Assembly: GCF_900461525.1 (NCBI RefSeq)
Contig: NZ_UGOD01000001.1
Location: forward strand, 124,001-188,000
Direction: 5' to 3'
From: Legionella busanensis
Lineage (GTDB): Bacteria; Pseudomonadota; Gammaproteobacteria; Legionellales; Legionellaceae
DNA length: 64,000 nt
A model generated the notes under the pieces. It saw only the letters and a list, made by a program, of their open reading frames with translations, ran no database searches and was not told the DNA's origin. Both the position numbers and the translations under genes were made by a program. This document shows positions 26,432 through 35,056 of the stretch, in pieces. Within the stretch, counting starts at the first letter, position 1; each line of letters opens with the position of its first letter.

Positions 26432-27349
26432 ATGTGTAGGGTTCTTATGTATTTAGGTAAACAACAGGTGCCCTTATATGATTTATTATATGGGCCTGAC
26501 AACTCTTTGGCTCATCAGAGCTATGCGCCTAAATTAATGCAACATATTCAAAATTTAGCTGGTTTAGGTTTCTGCGCTTGGTCATCTAGCCCTCCTGAGC
26601 CTCTTATTCCTTTCTATTATAAAACAACCTCATTACCTTTTTTTGATAAAAATCTATATCGCTTATCCAAAAAAATTTGGGCTAATTGTTTGTTGGCGCA
26701 TGTAAGAGGGGTTGAATATAGTATGAGTGAGGTTATTTCAGAGCAAAACATACATCCTTTTAAATTAGAAACTACACAAATCGCGTTTGCTCATAATGGC
26801 AGCTTAGCTAATATAGCTGAAATGAAATATGCATTAAGTCAGGAAATGAAACCTTCTATTTTTGCGCAGATAAGAGGAACGACAGATAGTGAATGGCTAT
26901 ATGCTCTATTTCTATCGCAATTAACCGACTATACAATTGAGGTTACTTTAGATGAAGCCTTTAATGCGGTTATTAAAACGTTAGCAATTGTTCGCCATAT
27001 TAGGAAAAAGTGCGGTATTAAAATTGCATCACCGGTTAATTTATTTTTAACGAATGGTAATTATTTAATTGTCACTCGTTTTGTTTATAACTTTGGCCAT
27101 AATGAAAATAGTGTCCAAAAAGCCCACTTAGGATATCACAGCTTATGGGCTACTTTTGGAGAGTCTTATGGTAGTAGTGGCGGTATTTATAAAATGTCAG
27201 GTAGTAGCAAGCGGCAAAATATTTTATTCGCTTCTGAGCCTTTGACTTCGGATAGAACTACGTGGATTGAGCTACCTGAGTATTCAATTACCAAAGCTTG
27301 GTTTGAAAACGATGAAATTGTATTTAGGACTTCTGATTTAACTATCTGA
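26432..27349 (+). CDS. Class II glutamine amidotransferase
   Basis: The 305 aa Ntn-hydrolase has the nucleophile Cys2 (MCRVLMYLG), then LLAHVRGV and FAHNGSLANI, the Arg and Asn-Gly signature of the glutaminase domain, and a TTDSEW element. It resembles YafJ and EgtC, the latter removing a gamma-glutamyl group in ergothioneine synthesis. No synthase domain is fused, so it likely hydrolyses gamma-glutamyl amides. It is the third gene of the operon with the GCS2-like ligase and the cNMP protein. Confidence 0.88.
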   Translation: MCRVLMYLGKQQVPLYDLLYGPDNSLAHQSYAPKLMQHIQNLAGLGFCAWSSSPPEPLIPFYYKTTSLPFFDKNLYRLSKKIWANCLLAHVRGVEYSMSEVISEQNIHPFKLETTQIAFAHNGSLANIAEMKYALSQEMKPSIFAQIRGTTDSEWLYALFLSQLTDYTIEVTLDEAFNAVIKTLAIVRHIRKKCGIKIASPVNLFLTNGNYLIVTRFVYNFGHNENSVQKAHLGYHSLWATFGESYGSSGGIYKMSGSSKRQNILFASEPLTSDRTTWIELPEYSITKAWFENDEIVFRTSDLTI

Positions 27350-27373
27350 GCGTAGTTATTGTTAGAATGCTTT

Positions 27374-27475
27374 CCTAATTAACGTAAGTTCGACATGAAA
27401 GAGATAAAGACTCTTTTATGTCGCTAAACGAACGTTATCCCGTAAAATGCGAAGCATTTTTAGGGGATCTAGATT
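27374..27475 (-). repeat. Two-hairpin dispersed repeat, copy B
   Basis: In reverse orientation this copy is nearly identical to copy A (463-560). It keeps both hairpins: CCCGTAAAATGC/GCATTTTTAGGGG and CGACATGAAAGAG/CTCTTTTATGTCG (27391-27423). It lies between the amidotransferase gene and the MBL-hydrolase gene and may act as a transcriptional barrier. Confidence 0.8.
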
Positions 27476-27530
27476 ATATGATTAAGTTAGATAAGGACAG
27501 GGAATAGTTGTTTATAAATAGGATTAAATT

Positions 27531-28301
27531 ATGCCATTAAAAATAACTTTTCTTGGAGCAGGATCAGCATTTACTGTGGGTGATGATAACTTCCAATCTA
27601 ACGTACTGTTGGAAAGCAATGGCGATTCCTTATTAATTGATGCAGGCGCTGATTTACGTCTTTCACTTTTTGCATTAAATCGCAGTTATCACGATATTCA
27701 TAATATTTACATTACCCATTTACATAGCGATCATATTGGTGGTTTAGAGTGGCTTGCATTAGCTACCTATTTTGATGACACTTATCCAGGAAAGCCAACT
27801 TTGTATGCTGAAGAAAAATTAATGCAAGCACTTTGGCACTCGCTGGCTGGAGGTCTTAGCACCTTAGCTTATCAACAAGCTTCTTTAAATACATATTTTA
27901 ATGTACAGGCCATCGGTAAGGAGCATGCTTTTACTTGGCAGAAAATTCAATTTAAGTTAATACAAGCTATTCATGTATATAGTAACTATCACTTATTACC
28001 TTGTTATGGACTTTTATTTTCTTATGGTACTTCTCGTATATTTTATTCAGCCGATACCCAATATAACCCTTATTTAATTCAACAATTAAATAAAGAGGTA
28101 GATTTGTTTTTTCATGATTGTGAGACTCAAGAAATTAAGTCTGGTGTGCATGCACATTATAGTGAATTAAGACAATTACCAACAGAAATTAAGCGTAAAA
28201 TGTGGCTTTATCACTATAATAATGTGCAAGCTTTACCTGATGCTAAAGCGGACGGTTTTCTGGGCTTTGTAACTAGAGGTCAAAGTTTTAATTTTAAATA
28301 A
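27531..28301 (+). CDS. MBL-fold metallo-hydrolase
   Basis: The 256 aa cytosolic protein has the metallo-beta-lactamase fold. Zinc ligands are in THLHSDHIGG (HxHxDH), further residues in YSADTQY (Asp) and in HAHYSE and YHYNN near the C-terminus. It most resembles RNase Z-like and phosphodiesterase-like members. The substrate is unknown. It is monocistronic, with a repeat copy upstream. Confidence 0.85.
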   Translation: MPLKITFLGAGSAFTVGDDNFQSNVLLESNGDSLLIDAGADLRLSLFALNRSYHDIHNIYITHLHSDHIGGLEWLALATYFDDTYPGKPTLYAEEKLMQALWHSLAGGLSTLAYQQASLNTYFNVQAIGKEHAFTWQKIQFKLIQAIHVYSNYHLLPCYGLLFSYGTSRIFYSADTQYNPYLIQQLNKEVDLFFHDCETQEIKSGVHAHYSELRQLPTEIKRKMWLYHYNNVQALPDAKADGFLGFVTRGQSFNFK

Positions 28302-28432
28302 ATTTCTTGCAAGAACATTAATGATTTCTATCAGTAACTATTATGAGATATTTAAAAAGAATAATATAGTGCTACCAAATTTTACCTTATAACGCTCACT
28401 CTAAAGTACGTAAGTAGCACTATATAAACTAA

Positions 28433-29596
28433 TTAAATTTCCAGAAATTGATGCAACGTTTTCGTCAAGCGTTTCACGAGTTCATCTATCTCTTCTTCAC
28501 TAATGATAAGAGGTGGCAATAAACGAATAACATTATCAGCGGTAACATTAAAAATAACACCATGTTCAAGCCCAATCTTTCTTGCTTCTGCCGCAGGCCG
28601 GTCAAGTTCGATGCCAAGCATTAAACCTCGACCACGAATTGCACATAAGCTTGAGCCTAACTCTTGCATTAATTTTTCTTTAATTAAGTTACCATTGTGC
28701 TTTGCTCTTTCACATAAATTATCACGCTCAATAACGTTTAAAACGGTAAGAGCAGTAGCACAGGCTAATGGATTACCACCAAAGGTAGATCCATGATTTC
28801 CGGGTTTAAAAAGATTGCAAGCTCTATCACGCATTAAACAGGCGCCAATAGGTACGCCATTGCCTAAACCTTTAGCGGTTGTTAATATATCAGGGTGAAT
28901 ATTATTATGCATGTAGGCAAATAACTTTCCTGTACGGCCATTACCTGTTTGTATTTCATCTAAAATAAGAAGCCATTCATGTTGATCACATAGTTCTCTT
29001 ACAGCACGTAAATAAGAATCATCCGCTACATAAATACCGCCCTCACCTTGAATGGGTTCAATCATGATAGCAACAATATCATCTCGATTTTGCGCAATGA
29101 TTTTTAATGCTTCAATATCATTAAAGGGCGCTCTAATAAAGCCTGGTACTAAGGGCTCAAAGCCTGCTTGAACTTTACGACTGCCAGAGGCAGTTAACGT
29201 TGCCATTGTTCGCCCATGAAAAGCTCTATCCATAACAATAATAGATGGGGTTTCTATCCCCTTCATATGTCCATAAAGTCGGGTAAGTTTAATGGCTGCT
29301 TCATTGGCTTCAGCGCCGGAATTAGCAAAGAAAGCTTGCTCCATTCCAGTGAGTGAAGTTAATTTTTCAGCTAGCTGTTGTTGTTCTTTGATTTGAAAAA
29401 GATTTGAAGTATGAAGTAGTTTAGCTGCCTGCTGTTGAATTGTACTAGTAACATCAGGATGCGCATGTCCTAAACCACATACTGCAATACCGCTTAAACC
29501 ATCTAAATAGGCTTTTCCTTGCTCGTCATAAAGCCAGACACCTTCACCATGCGTGAAAGTTATAGGAAGCGGGCTATAGCTCGTAATTAATGTCAT
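28433..29596 (-). CDS. argD: Acetylornithine aminotransferase
   Basis: The 387 aa PLP enzyme of class III converts N-acetylglutamate semialdehyde to N-acetylornithine in arginine synthesis and may also serve succinyldiaminopimelate in lysine synthesis. The PLP lysine is in TTAKGLGNGVPIG. Other class features are FANSGAEANEAAIKL, the cofactor-binding IIVMDRAFHGRT and EPIQGEGG. AAGGAG precedes the ATG. No other arginine gene is adjacent, so ornithine aminotransferase activity is an alternative. Confidence 0.9.
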   Translation of the reverse strand: MTLITSYSPLPITFTHGEGVWLYDEQGKAYLDGLSGIAVCGLGHAHPDVTSTIQQQAAKLLHTSNLFQIKEQQQLAEKLTSLTGMEQAFFANSGAEANEAAIKLTRLYGHMKGIETPSIIVMDRAFHGRTMATLTASGSRKVQAGFEPLVPGFIRAPFNDIEALKIIAQNRDDIVAIMIEPIQGEGGIYVADDSYLRAVRELCDQHEWLLILDEIQTGNGRTGKLFAYMHNNIHPDILTTAKGLGNGVPIGACLMRDRACNLFKPGNHGSTFGGNPLACATALTVLNVIERDNLCERAKHNGNLIKEKLMQELGSSLCAIRGRGLMLGIELDRPAAEARKIGLEHGVIFNVTADNVIRLLPPLIISEEEIDELVKRLTKTLHQFLEI

Positions 29597-29677
29597 TACA
29601 ACTCCTTATATACAAAAAGCCACCATTAATATTTATCTTTAAATAGATTTAAACGGTATACCTATATTTTAATAAGA

Positions 29678-30256
29678 TTATACTTGATTATTTGATACAA
29701 AATCCCAATTCACAAGAGACCAGAAAGCTTTTACGTAATCAGGTCTTGCATTACGATAATCAATATAATAAGCATGTTCCCAGACATCGCAAGTAAGTAA
29801 TGCTTTTTGGCCTTTAGTCATAGGGGTGTCTGCATTACTTGTACTAATAATTTGTAGCGCACCGTTTTTATCTTGAACTAGCCAAGCCCACCCAGAGCCA
29901 AAAGTGGTAATAGCTGTTTGGGTAAATTTCTCTTTAAACTCATCAAAGGATCCAAATGTTTTAATAATAGCATTTGCAAGCTCCCCTTGTGGCTCACCAC
30001 CACCATTTGGACTTAAACAGTTCCAGTAAAAGGTATGATTCCAGACTTGGGCTGCATTATTAAATATGCCACCTTGCGAATTTTTAATGATGTCTTCTAA
30101 GCTTGAGTTTTCAAATTCAGTATTTGTGATTAACTTATTCAAATTTGTCACGTAGGTATTGTGATGCTTACCATAGTGATATTCTAGTGTTTCTTTAGAT
30201 ATATGAGGTGCAAGAGCATCCATTGCATAAGGCAGAGGAGGAAGAGTAAAAGCCAT
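29678..30256 (-). CDS. sodB: Superoxide dismutase [Fe]
   Basis: The 192 aa cytosolic enzyme dismutates superoxide. The metal ligands are all present: His27 (EYHYGKHH), His74 (QVWNHTFYW), and Asp157 and His161 ([11 protein letters not shown]). The Gln of the Fe-type second sphere is in NAAQVWNH. Length is normal. It stands alone on the minus strand opposite the glutaredoxin and peroxiredoxin genes, a local redox-defence neighbourhood. Confidence 0.95.
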   Translation of the reverse strand: MAFTLPPLPYAMDALAPHISKETLEYHYGKHHNTYVTNLNKLITNTEFENSSLEDIIKNSQGGIFNNAAQVWNHTFYWNCLSPNGGGEPQGELANAIIKTFGSFDEFKEKFTQTAITTFGSGWAWLVQDKNGALQIISTSNADTPMTKGQKALLTCDVWEHAYYIDYRNARPDYVKAFWSLVNWDFVSNNQV

Positions 30257-30648
30257 AAAGAATCTCCAGTCAAAGTTAAAGTGTTAAGTTTAGCAGGATG
30301 TTTAACATATTCAATGTAGATAAAGTTATAACATTTCGCTAAAAATGCTATTGCAACGGCCAATTTGGCGGCTCAGCTGTGCTCAAATCCTCATGTACAT
30401 TTATGTATACTTAAACTTTGCGCACCGGCGCAACCTACAACTTAATCCCTCGTATTGAATTTTGTAAGCAATCTAATGAAGGAAGTGATAGTAAAAAATA
30501 ACTTAATTTATTCTATACTAAGAAAGTGGTATTGAATCTTCATTTCGTAAATTTCTAGTATGTAGCTTAGCTTCGTAGGCAATCTTTAGTTGCGAATTGT
30601 TCGTATTTTCGCCATAATTAGACTCATTTAATCGTAGAGGTAACTTCA
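30257..30648. other. Divergent gap between sodB and the glutaredoxin gene
   Basis: This 392-base region must contain promoters for both genes. Most of it is occupied by a decayed TA-bounded repeat element at 30335-30476. A plausible sodB promoter is TTGAAT-N16-TAAACT on the minus strand, near 30320, but I am not certain of it. Confidence 0.4.
30335..30476. repeat. TA-bounded element, decayed ends
   Basis: The interior TGCAACGGCCAATTTGGCGG, TCCTCATGTACA and TTGCGCACCGGCGCAACCTAC matches 15087-15222 and 55232-55374. The right side ends AAGCAATCTAATG, corresponding to the GGTCTAATG of the best copy, but the terminal inverted repeat is largely lost. Confidence 0.6.
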
Positions 30649-30975
30649 GTGGATACAACGGAAACACTTAATAAAATTAAACAGCAAATTGCTGAGAATG
30701 CAGTTTTACTTTACATGAAAGGTACGCCAAAACTACCCCAATGCGGTTTTTCTGCCCGTGCTGTACAATGTATTGATGCTTGTGGTGTTGATTTTGCTTA
30801 TGTTGATATATTAGCTAATCCCGATATTCGGCAAACCCTACCTCAATACGCCGATTGGCCTACTTTTCCTCAGCTGTATGTTAAAGGTAAATTAATTGGC
30901 GGATCTGATATCATTACTGAACTTTATCAACAAGGCGAATTAGAATTAATATTACGTGAAGCTGTTGCTCTCTAA
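30649..30975 (+). CDS. grxD: Monothiol glutaredoxin (Grx4 type)
   Basis: The 108 aa protein carries the monothiol active site CGFS (32-35), preceded by MKGTPKLPQ and followed by the TWP-type cis-Pro region DWPTFPQLYV and the glutathione-binding GGSDI. It binds and transfers [2Fe-2S] clusters, usually with BolA. The start is GTG at 30649 with AGAGG upstream. It is followed by a peroxiredoxin gene. Confidence 0.94.
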   Translation: MDTTETLNKIKQQIAENAVLLYMKGTPKLPQCGFSARAVQCIDACGVDFAYVDILANPDIRQTLPQYADWPTFPQLYVKGKLIGGSDIITELYQQGELELILREAVAL

Positions 30976-31078
30976 TTAATTTATTTATTTAAATAGATTA
31001 AATTCATCGTTTTATAAGTTATAGCTATAAATTGTTTTAAGTTGTAAAGTGCATTTGCACTTAACTCAGGAGATTAAG

Positions 31079-31684
31079 ATGAGCGTTTTAGTTGGCAGAA
31101 AGGCCCCTGATTTTACTGTACCTGCTGTACTAGCCAGCGGCGAAATAACTGATAAGTTTAATCTACATACTGCTTTACTCAATAAATATGGTTTAATTTT
31201 CTTTTATCCTCTTGACTTCACTTTTGTATGTCCATCTGAATTAATTGCCTTAGACCGGCGTATGGATGAATTTAAGAGTCGTAATGTGGAAGTGGTCGCA
31301 GTATCTATTGATTCGCAATTTACACATAATGCCTATCGTAATACGGCTTTAAAGGATGGCGGTATAGGCCCTGTGAACTTTACTTTAGCTGCTGATATTA
31401 CTCATAATATTTGTCAATCTTATGGGGTTGAACATCCAATTGCAGGTGTTGCATTTCGTGGTGCTTTCGTTATCGATAATAAAGGTATTGTTCGTTCACA
31501 AGTTGTTAATGATTTACCGATTGGTCGTAACATAGACGAGTTAATTCGAATTATTGATGCGGTGCAATTTTTTGAAGAAAATGGTGAAGTTTGTCCTGCT
31601 GGTTGGGAAAAAGGCAAAGCAGGTATGAAAGCTTCTCCTAAGGGCGTAGCTGAATATTTAACTACTTACTCTGAAGAACTATAA
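31079..31684 (+). CDS. Typical 2-Cys peroxiredoxin
   Basis: The 201 aa thiol peroxidase is of the AhpC/Prx1 type. Peroxidatic Cys51 is in DFTFVCPSE and resolving Cys172 in GEVCPAGW. The start at ATG 31079 has AGGAG seven bases upstream; an ATG at 31049 lies 30 bases upstream without an RBS. It is a cytosolic peroxide scavenger that could use glutaredoxin or an AhpF/AhpD-type reductant. A strong stem-loop follows. Confidence 0.93.
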   Translation: MSVLVGRKAPDFTVPAVLASGEITDKFNLHTALLNKYGLIFFYPLDFTFVCPSELIALDRRMDEFKSRNVEVVAVSIDSQFTHNAYRNTALKDGGIGPVNFTLAADITHNICQSYGVEHPIAGVAFRGAFVIDNKGIVRSQVVNDLPIGRNIDELIRIIDAVQFFEENGEVCPAGWEKGKAGMKASPKGVAEYLTTYSEEL

Positions 31685-31711
31685 AATAAAAACGACTTGG
31701 ATTCCTAAGCA

Positions 31712-31742
31712 ATAAATACCATGTTTTGAGCATGGTATTTAT
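31712..31742. terminator. Bidirectional stem-loop after peroxiredoxin and RNase T genes
   Basis: A 12-bp perfect stem ATAAATACCATG / CATGGTATTTAT surrounds a seven-base loop. It lies between the stops of two convergent genes, 27 bases after one and 16 bases before the other. Confidence 0.75.
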
Positions 31743-31758
31743 AAAATGTGATTTTAAA

Positions 31759-32385
31759 TCATTCCCGAAAATTTTTCTCCCATGCATTTAACATGGTACA
31801 GAAAAGATCAGCAGTTTTCTCGGCATCATAAATGGCAGAATGAGCTTCACTTTTATCAAATGGAATCCCTGCAGCTTCTACCGCTTTAGCTAATACTGTC
31901 TGACCATACATAAAGCCCGCCAAAGTTGCTGTATCAAAACATGTAAAAGCATGAAAGGGCGATTTTATATTAGTTCTTTTAATTGCTTCCTTTAAAAAAA
32001 GGAGATCAAACCAAGCGTTATGTCCAACCAAAACAGCTCTTTGGCATTGATTTATCTTTAACGCCTCTTCAATAGGTGCAAATAAATTTTTTAAAGCTTC
32101 TGCTTCACTAATAGCAAATCGCAAAGGTTGAAAAGGATCAACCTGAATAAAGGCTAAGGATTTTTCATCTAACTCTGAGCCTTCAAAAGGAATAATATGC
32201 TCGAAATAAGTAGCTTCTCGATTAAACAATCCTTGCGCATTTTTGTTGATTAAAACAATACATATTTCAAGCAGTGCATTTTTAGATGGATCAATGCCAG
32301 CAGTTTCTATATCTACTACTACGGGTAGGAACCCGCGGAAACGATGTTTTAAAGTTGGTTTAACTTTACCTTCACTCCCTTTCAT
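31759..32385 (-). CDS. rnt: Ribonuclease T
   Basis: The 208 aa DEDDh-family 3' exoribonuclease trims the CCA end of tRNA and matures 5S and 23S rRNA. The four exonuclease motifs are visible: VVDIETAG (Asp-Glu), VGHNAWFD (Asp), and HSAIYDAEKTADLF with the catalytic His and Asp. It overlaps the end of pyrC by 14 bases, with GGAG eight bases before its ATG inside the pyrC coding sequence, so the two are coupled. Confidence 0.94.
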   Translation of the reverse strand: MKGSEGKVKPTLKHRFRGFLPVVVDIETAGIDPSKNALLEICIVLINKNAQGLFNREATYFEHIIPFEGSELDEKSLAFIQVDPFQPLRFAISEAEALKNLFAPIEEALKINQCQRAVLVGHNAWFDLLFLKEAIKRTNIKSPFHAFTCFDTATLAGFMYGQTVLAKAVEAAGIPFDKSEAHSAIYDAEKTADLFCTMLNAWEKNFRE

Positions 32386-33409
32386 CTAAGATACTCCAAG
32401 GTATAGTACTGCCAGCAGCGATAGGAATAACTAACTGGTCGCCTAGAGGCAAGGTGTTTGGCACTTCTTGGGATTGTTTAACAAGGGTAATTTTTTGCTC
32501 ATTAACGGGATAATCATAAAAACTGGCGCCAAATAGACTCATAAAAGCATTAAGCTTATCAAGCTTATCTAATTTTTCAAAAATTTGTGTATAAAGTGCT
32601 ACAGCATAAGGAGCTGAATAAATACCTGCACATCCACAGGCAGTTTCTTTAGATTGCTGGCTATGAGGAGCACTATCAGTACCTGCAAAAAATTTTGGAT
32701 TGCCACTGACTGCTGCTTGCTGTAGAGCTTTTTGATCGTTCTCATGTTTTAAAATAGGTAAACAATAATAATGTGGCTTAATACCGCCAGCTAATAATTG
32801 ATTTCGATTATAAAGAAGGTGATGTGGCGTTATCGTTGCTGCCACATTATTCGGCGCAGTATTTATAAAGTCAGCAGCTTCTCGGGTAGATATATGCTCT
32901 AGAACGACCCGTAATTTAGGAAAATTCGCAATAAGGGGCTGTAACTGTTCTGTTATAAAATTAGCTTCTCGTTCAAAAATATCACCATGCACTATTTCAC
33001 CGTGAATCTGCAAAACTAAGTCCTGCTGTTGCATAAGATCAAGGAGAGGGTAAAGATTTTTTAAGGAACGTGCACCAGCCTCTGAATTTGTTGTAGCGCC
33101 TGCAGGATAAAGCTTTGCTCCAATAATAAAAGGATAGTTCTTGCTTTCAATAAGATCTTCAGGTTTTACTTCCTCATTAAGGTAAAAAGTCATTATAGGT
33201 GTGAAACTATATTTTTCTGGGACGTTTAATAAAATTCGTTCTCGATAAGCTAATAGGCTGCTGAGTGATGTTAATGCAGGTTTCAAATTAGGCATCACGA
33301 GTGCACGCTCAAAATACTTAGCAGTCGCTGCGACTGTATCTTTTAAAGCTAATCCATCTCTTAAATGAAGATGCCAGTCATCAGGACGATTAATAATTAA
33401 TTGCAACAT
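32372..33409 (-). CDS. pyrC: Dihydroorotase
   Basis: The 345 aa zinc amidohydrolase closes carbamoyl aspartate to dihydroorotate in pyrimidine synthesis. Metal ligands are DWHLHLRDG (HxH), the carboxylated Lys of GAKLYPAGATTNS, TPHHLLYNR and AGTDSAPH. The length and the PAGATTNS stretch fit the class II E. coli-type enzyme. It is followed by rnt, which overlaps it. Confidence 0.95.
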   Translation of the reverse strand: MLQLIINRPDDWHLHLRDGLALKDTVAATAKYFERALVMPNLKPALTSLSSLLAYRERILLNVPEKYSFTPIMTFYLNEEVKPEDLIESKNYPFIIGAKLYPAGATTNSEAGARSLKNLYPLLDLMQQQDLVLQIHGEIVHGDIFEREANFITEQLQPLIANFPKLRVVLEHISTREAADFINTAPNNVAATITPHHLLYNRNQLLAGGIKPHYYCLPILKHENDQKALQQAAVSGNPKFFAGTDSAPHSQQSKETACGCAGIYSAPYAVALYTQIFEKLDKLDKLNAFMSLFGASFYDYPVNEQKITLVKQSQEVPNTLPLGDQLVIPIAAGSTIPWSILDERE

Positions 33410-33468
33410 AAAACTTATTACCTAAATTAAAAGGGTTATTAATTTTTTTATTATAGGAATTACGGAAA

Positions 33469-33580
33469 ACACCAATCTCTTGGTTAAAAAACAGGTTTAA
33501 TTCGGTTATTTAATCTATCTAAAATCCCTCATTAAAAATATTTTTTACCTTAACTTTAGTATTTTTCTTAAGTCCTATGT
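33469..33580 (+). repeat. Dispersed 115-base AT-rich repeat, copy 2
   Basis: It matches 10181-10296 in the same orientation, sharing ACACCAAT, GGTTAAAAAACA-like, ATTTAATCTA and CATTAAAAATATTTTTT blocks in order with equal spacing. It lies in the gap upstream of pyrC and the MOMP gene. Confidence 0.7.
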
Positions 33581-33900
33581 ATAAGAAATAAACCTTGCCA
33601 AAAAAAAATTTTCATTAATTTAAAAATTTCTGTTTACTAATTTAAATTAATCTTTTATAAATGCTTATAGCATGAAGAAAAGATAATACCAAATTTTCAA
33701 CAACTTGTGTTTTTTATTTAAATTAAAAAGTATTATTTTTAGAATTCAAAAGATGAGATTGTACATTAAATGGCTTGCTTTTAGTTAGATATAAATTTTA
33801 TAGATGGCGGGCAATTAATAACTATGCGCATAAAAGAGACATATATTGGCTTGTAATATCTAATTAAGTAAAATTATGATGAAATTCAAGCGAAATAGTG

Positions 33901-33929
33901 TTGACTTTGCGAAAGTGGCGTTTGATAAT
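33901..33929 (+). promoter_or_regulatory. Strong sigma-70 promoter for the MOMP gene
   Basis: TTGACT (33901-33906) and GATAAT (33924-33929) are separated by 17 bases, close to consensus in both hexamers and spacing. The start site would be near 33936, giving an untranslated leader of about 100 bases, which could stabilise a highly expressed outer membrane protein mRNA. Confidence 0.75.
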
Positions 33930-34038
33930 TTGCCCATGTACGTTCTCGGTTAGAGCGATGATTGCGTACTGCGGTCAACACCATGTTTGGTTTGGCAATA
34001 AAAACCGGAAATTAATAATAAAAAAGTGGAGATGAAGC

Positions 34039-34992
34039 ATGTTAAATCTAAAAAAAACAGCAGTAGCTGTCCTTGCTTTAGGTAGCAGTGCAGTATTTGC
34101 TGGAACAATGGGGCCTGTGTGCACCCCCGGTAGCGTTACTGTTCCTTGCGAAAGAATGGCTTGGGATTTTGGTGTGCAAGCATTGTACCTCCAACCTGTT
34201 GTTGATCATTATGCAGGTTACTATTTAGACCCAATTGGTGGCCGTCACTATAATGAAGTTGAACCAGATTGGGATTGGGGCTTTAAATTAGAAGCTTCTT
34301 ATCACTTCGGAACTGGTAATGACCTTAACGTGAATTGGTACCACTTCAAGAGCGATGATAACCGTTCAAGCTACTTAGTTTACAGTCCAGAAATTATTGG
34401 TACTCCTAGTACTTTACCTGTTCCTGCTGGAAACTATCCTGTTGGCGTGGTTGCTGAACCTTCATGGGATGCTGTTAACGTTGAATTAGGTCAACACGTA
34501 GATTTTGGTGAGTTTAAAGACATTCGTTTCCATGGCGGTGTTCAATTCACCCGTATTAAGCATGAAATGGGTATTGCTGCATTCGCAACTTCAGTTAGTC
34601 CTTTCCCAGCTGCAGCTGCTGCGGGTTATACTAAATTTGATGGTTTCGGTCCTCGAATTGGTGCGGACATGATGTTCAACCTAGGTAACGGTTTACAAAT
34701 TTATGGTAAAGGCGCTAGTGCTCTCTTAATTGGTGAGTCTAAGTTCCGTGACGCTGTTACTACTTTAGGTACATTCTCTGGTGCTGGTTATGGTGAAAGA
34801 GATGCATTAGTTCCTGAATTAGAAGCTAAATTAGGAGTTGCATATACTTACGCAATGCCACAAGGTGATGTGACTTTAGACGTAGGTTATATGTGGATCA
34901 ACTACTTTAATGCTCAACATACAGCTCTTACAACTAATGACTTTGCTCTCCATGGTCCATTCGCTGGTTTGAAATGGGTTGGCAACGTCTAA
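34039..34992 (+). CDS. Legionella major outer membrane protein (MOMP)
   Basis: The 317 aa porin-like outer membrane protein has a signal peptide (about 1-22, ending VFA) followed by [11 protein letters not shown], the cysteine pair near the N-terminus that allows disulfide cross-linking in Legionella MOMP. The rest alternates beta strands typical of a barrel ([25 protein letters not shown]) and ends [18 protein letters not shown] precedes the ATG. Codon choice and a near-consensus promoter suggest very high expression. A terminator follows, with a paralogue 65 bases beyond the stop. Confidence 0.94.
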   Translation: MLNLKKTAVAVLALGSSAVFAGTMGPVCTPGSVTVPCERMAWDFGVQALYLQPVVDHYAGYYLDPIGGRHYNEVEPDWDWGFKLEASYHFGTGNDLNVNWYHFKSDDNRSSYLVYSPEIIGTPSTLPVPAGNYPVGVVAEPSWDAVNVELGQHVDFGEFKDIRFHGGVQFTRIKHEMGIAAFATSVSPFPAAAAAGYTKFDGFGPRIGADMMFNLGNGLQIYGKGASALLIGESKFRDAVTTLGTFSGAGYGERDALVPELEAKLGVAYTYAMPQGDVTLDVGYMWINYFNAQHTALTTNDFALHGPFAGLKWVGNV

Positions 34993-35011
34993 TCTAACTT
35001 AAAAGCTTTTT

Positions 35012-35041
35012 AACCCATCACTTGCTGATGGGTTTTTTTTT
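35012..35041 (+). terminator. Rho-independent terminator after the first MOMP gene
   Basis: A stem AACCCATCA (35012-35020) pairs with TGATGGGTT (35026-35034) around CTTGC, followed by a run of nine T. It separates the two MOMP genes, so read-through to the second copy should be limited. Confidence 0.9.
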
Positions 35042-35056
35042 ACCAAGGGAGTAAAA

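Larger units (their letters stand above)
33410..34038. other. Large regulatory gap upstream of the MOMP gene
   Basis: These 629 bases are strongly AT-rich. They hold repeat copy 2 (33469-33580) near the pyrC side and the MOMP promoter at 33901-33929 near the right side. A leader of about 100 bases separates the promoter from the ATG. No gene is seen between. Confidence 0.6.
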
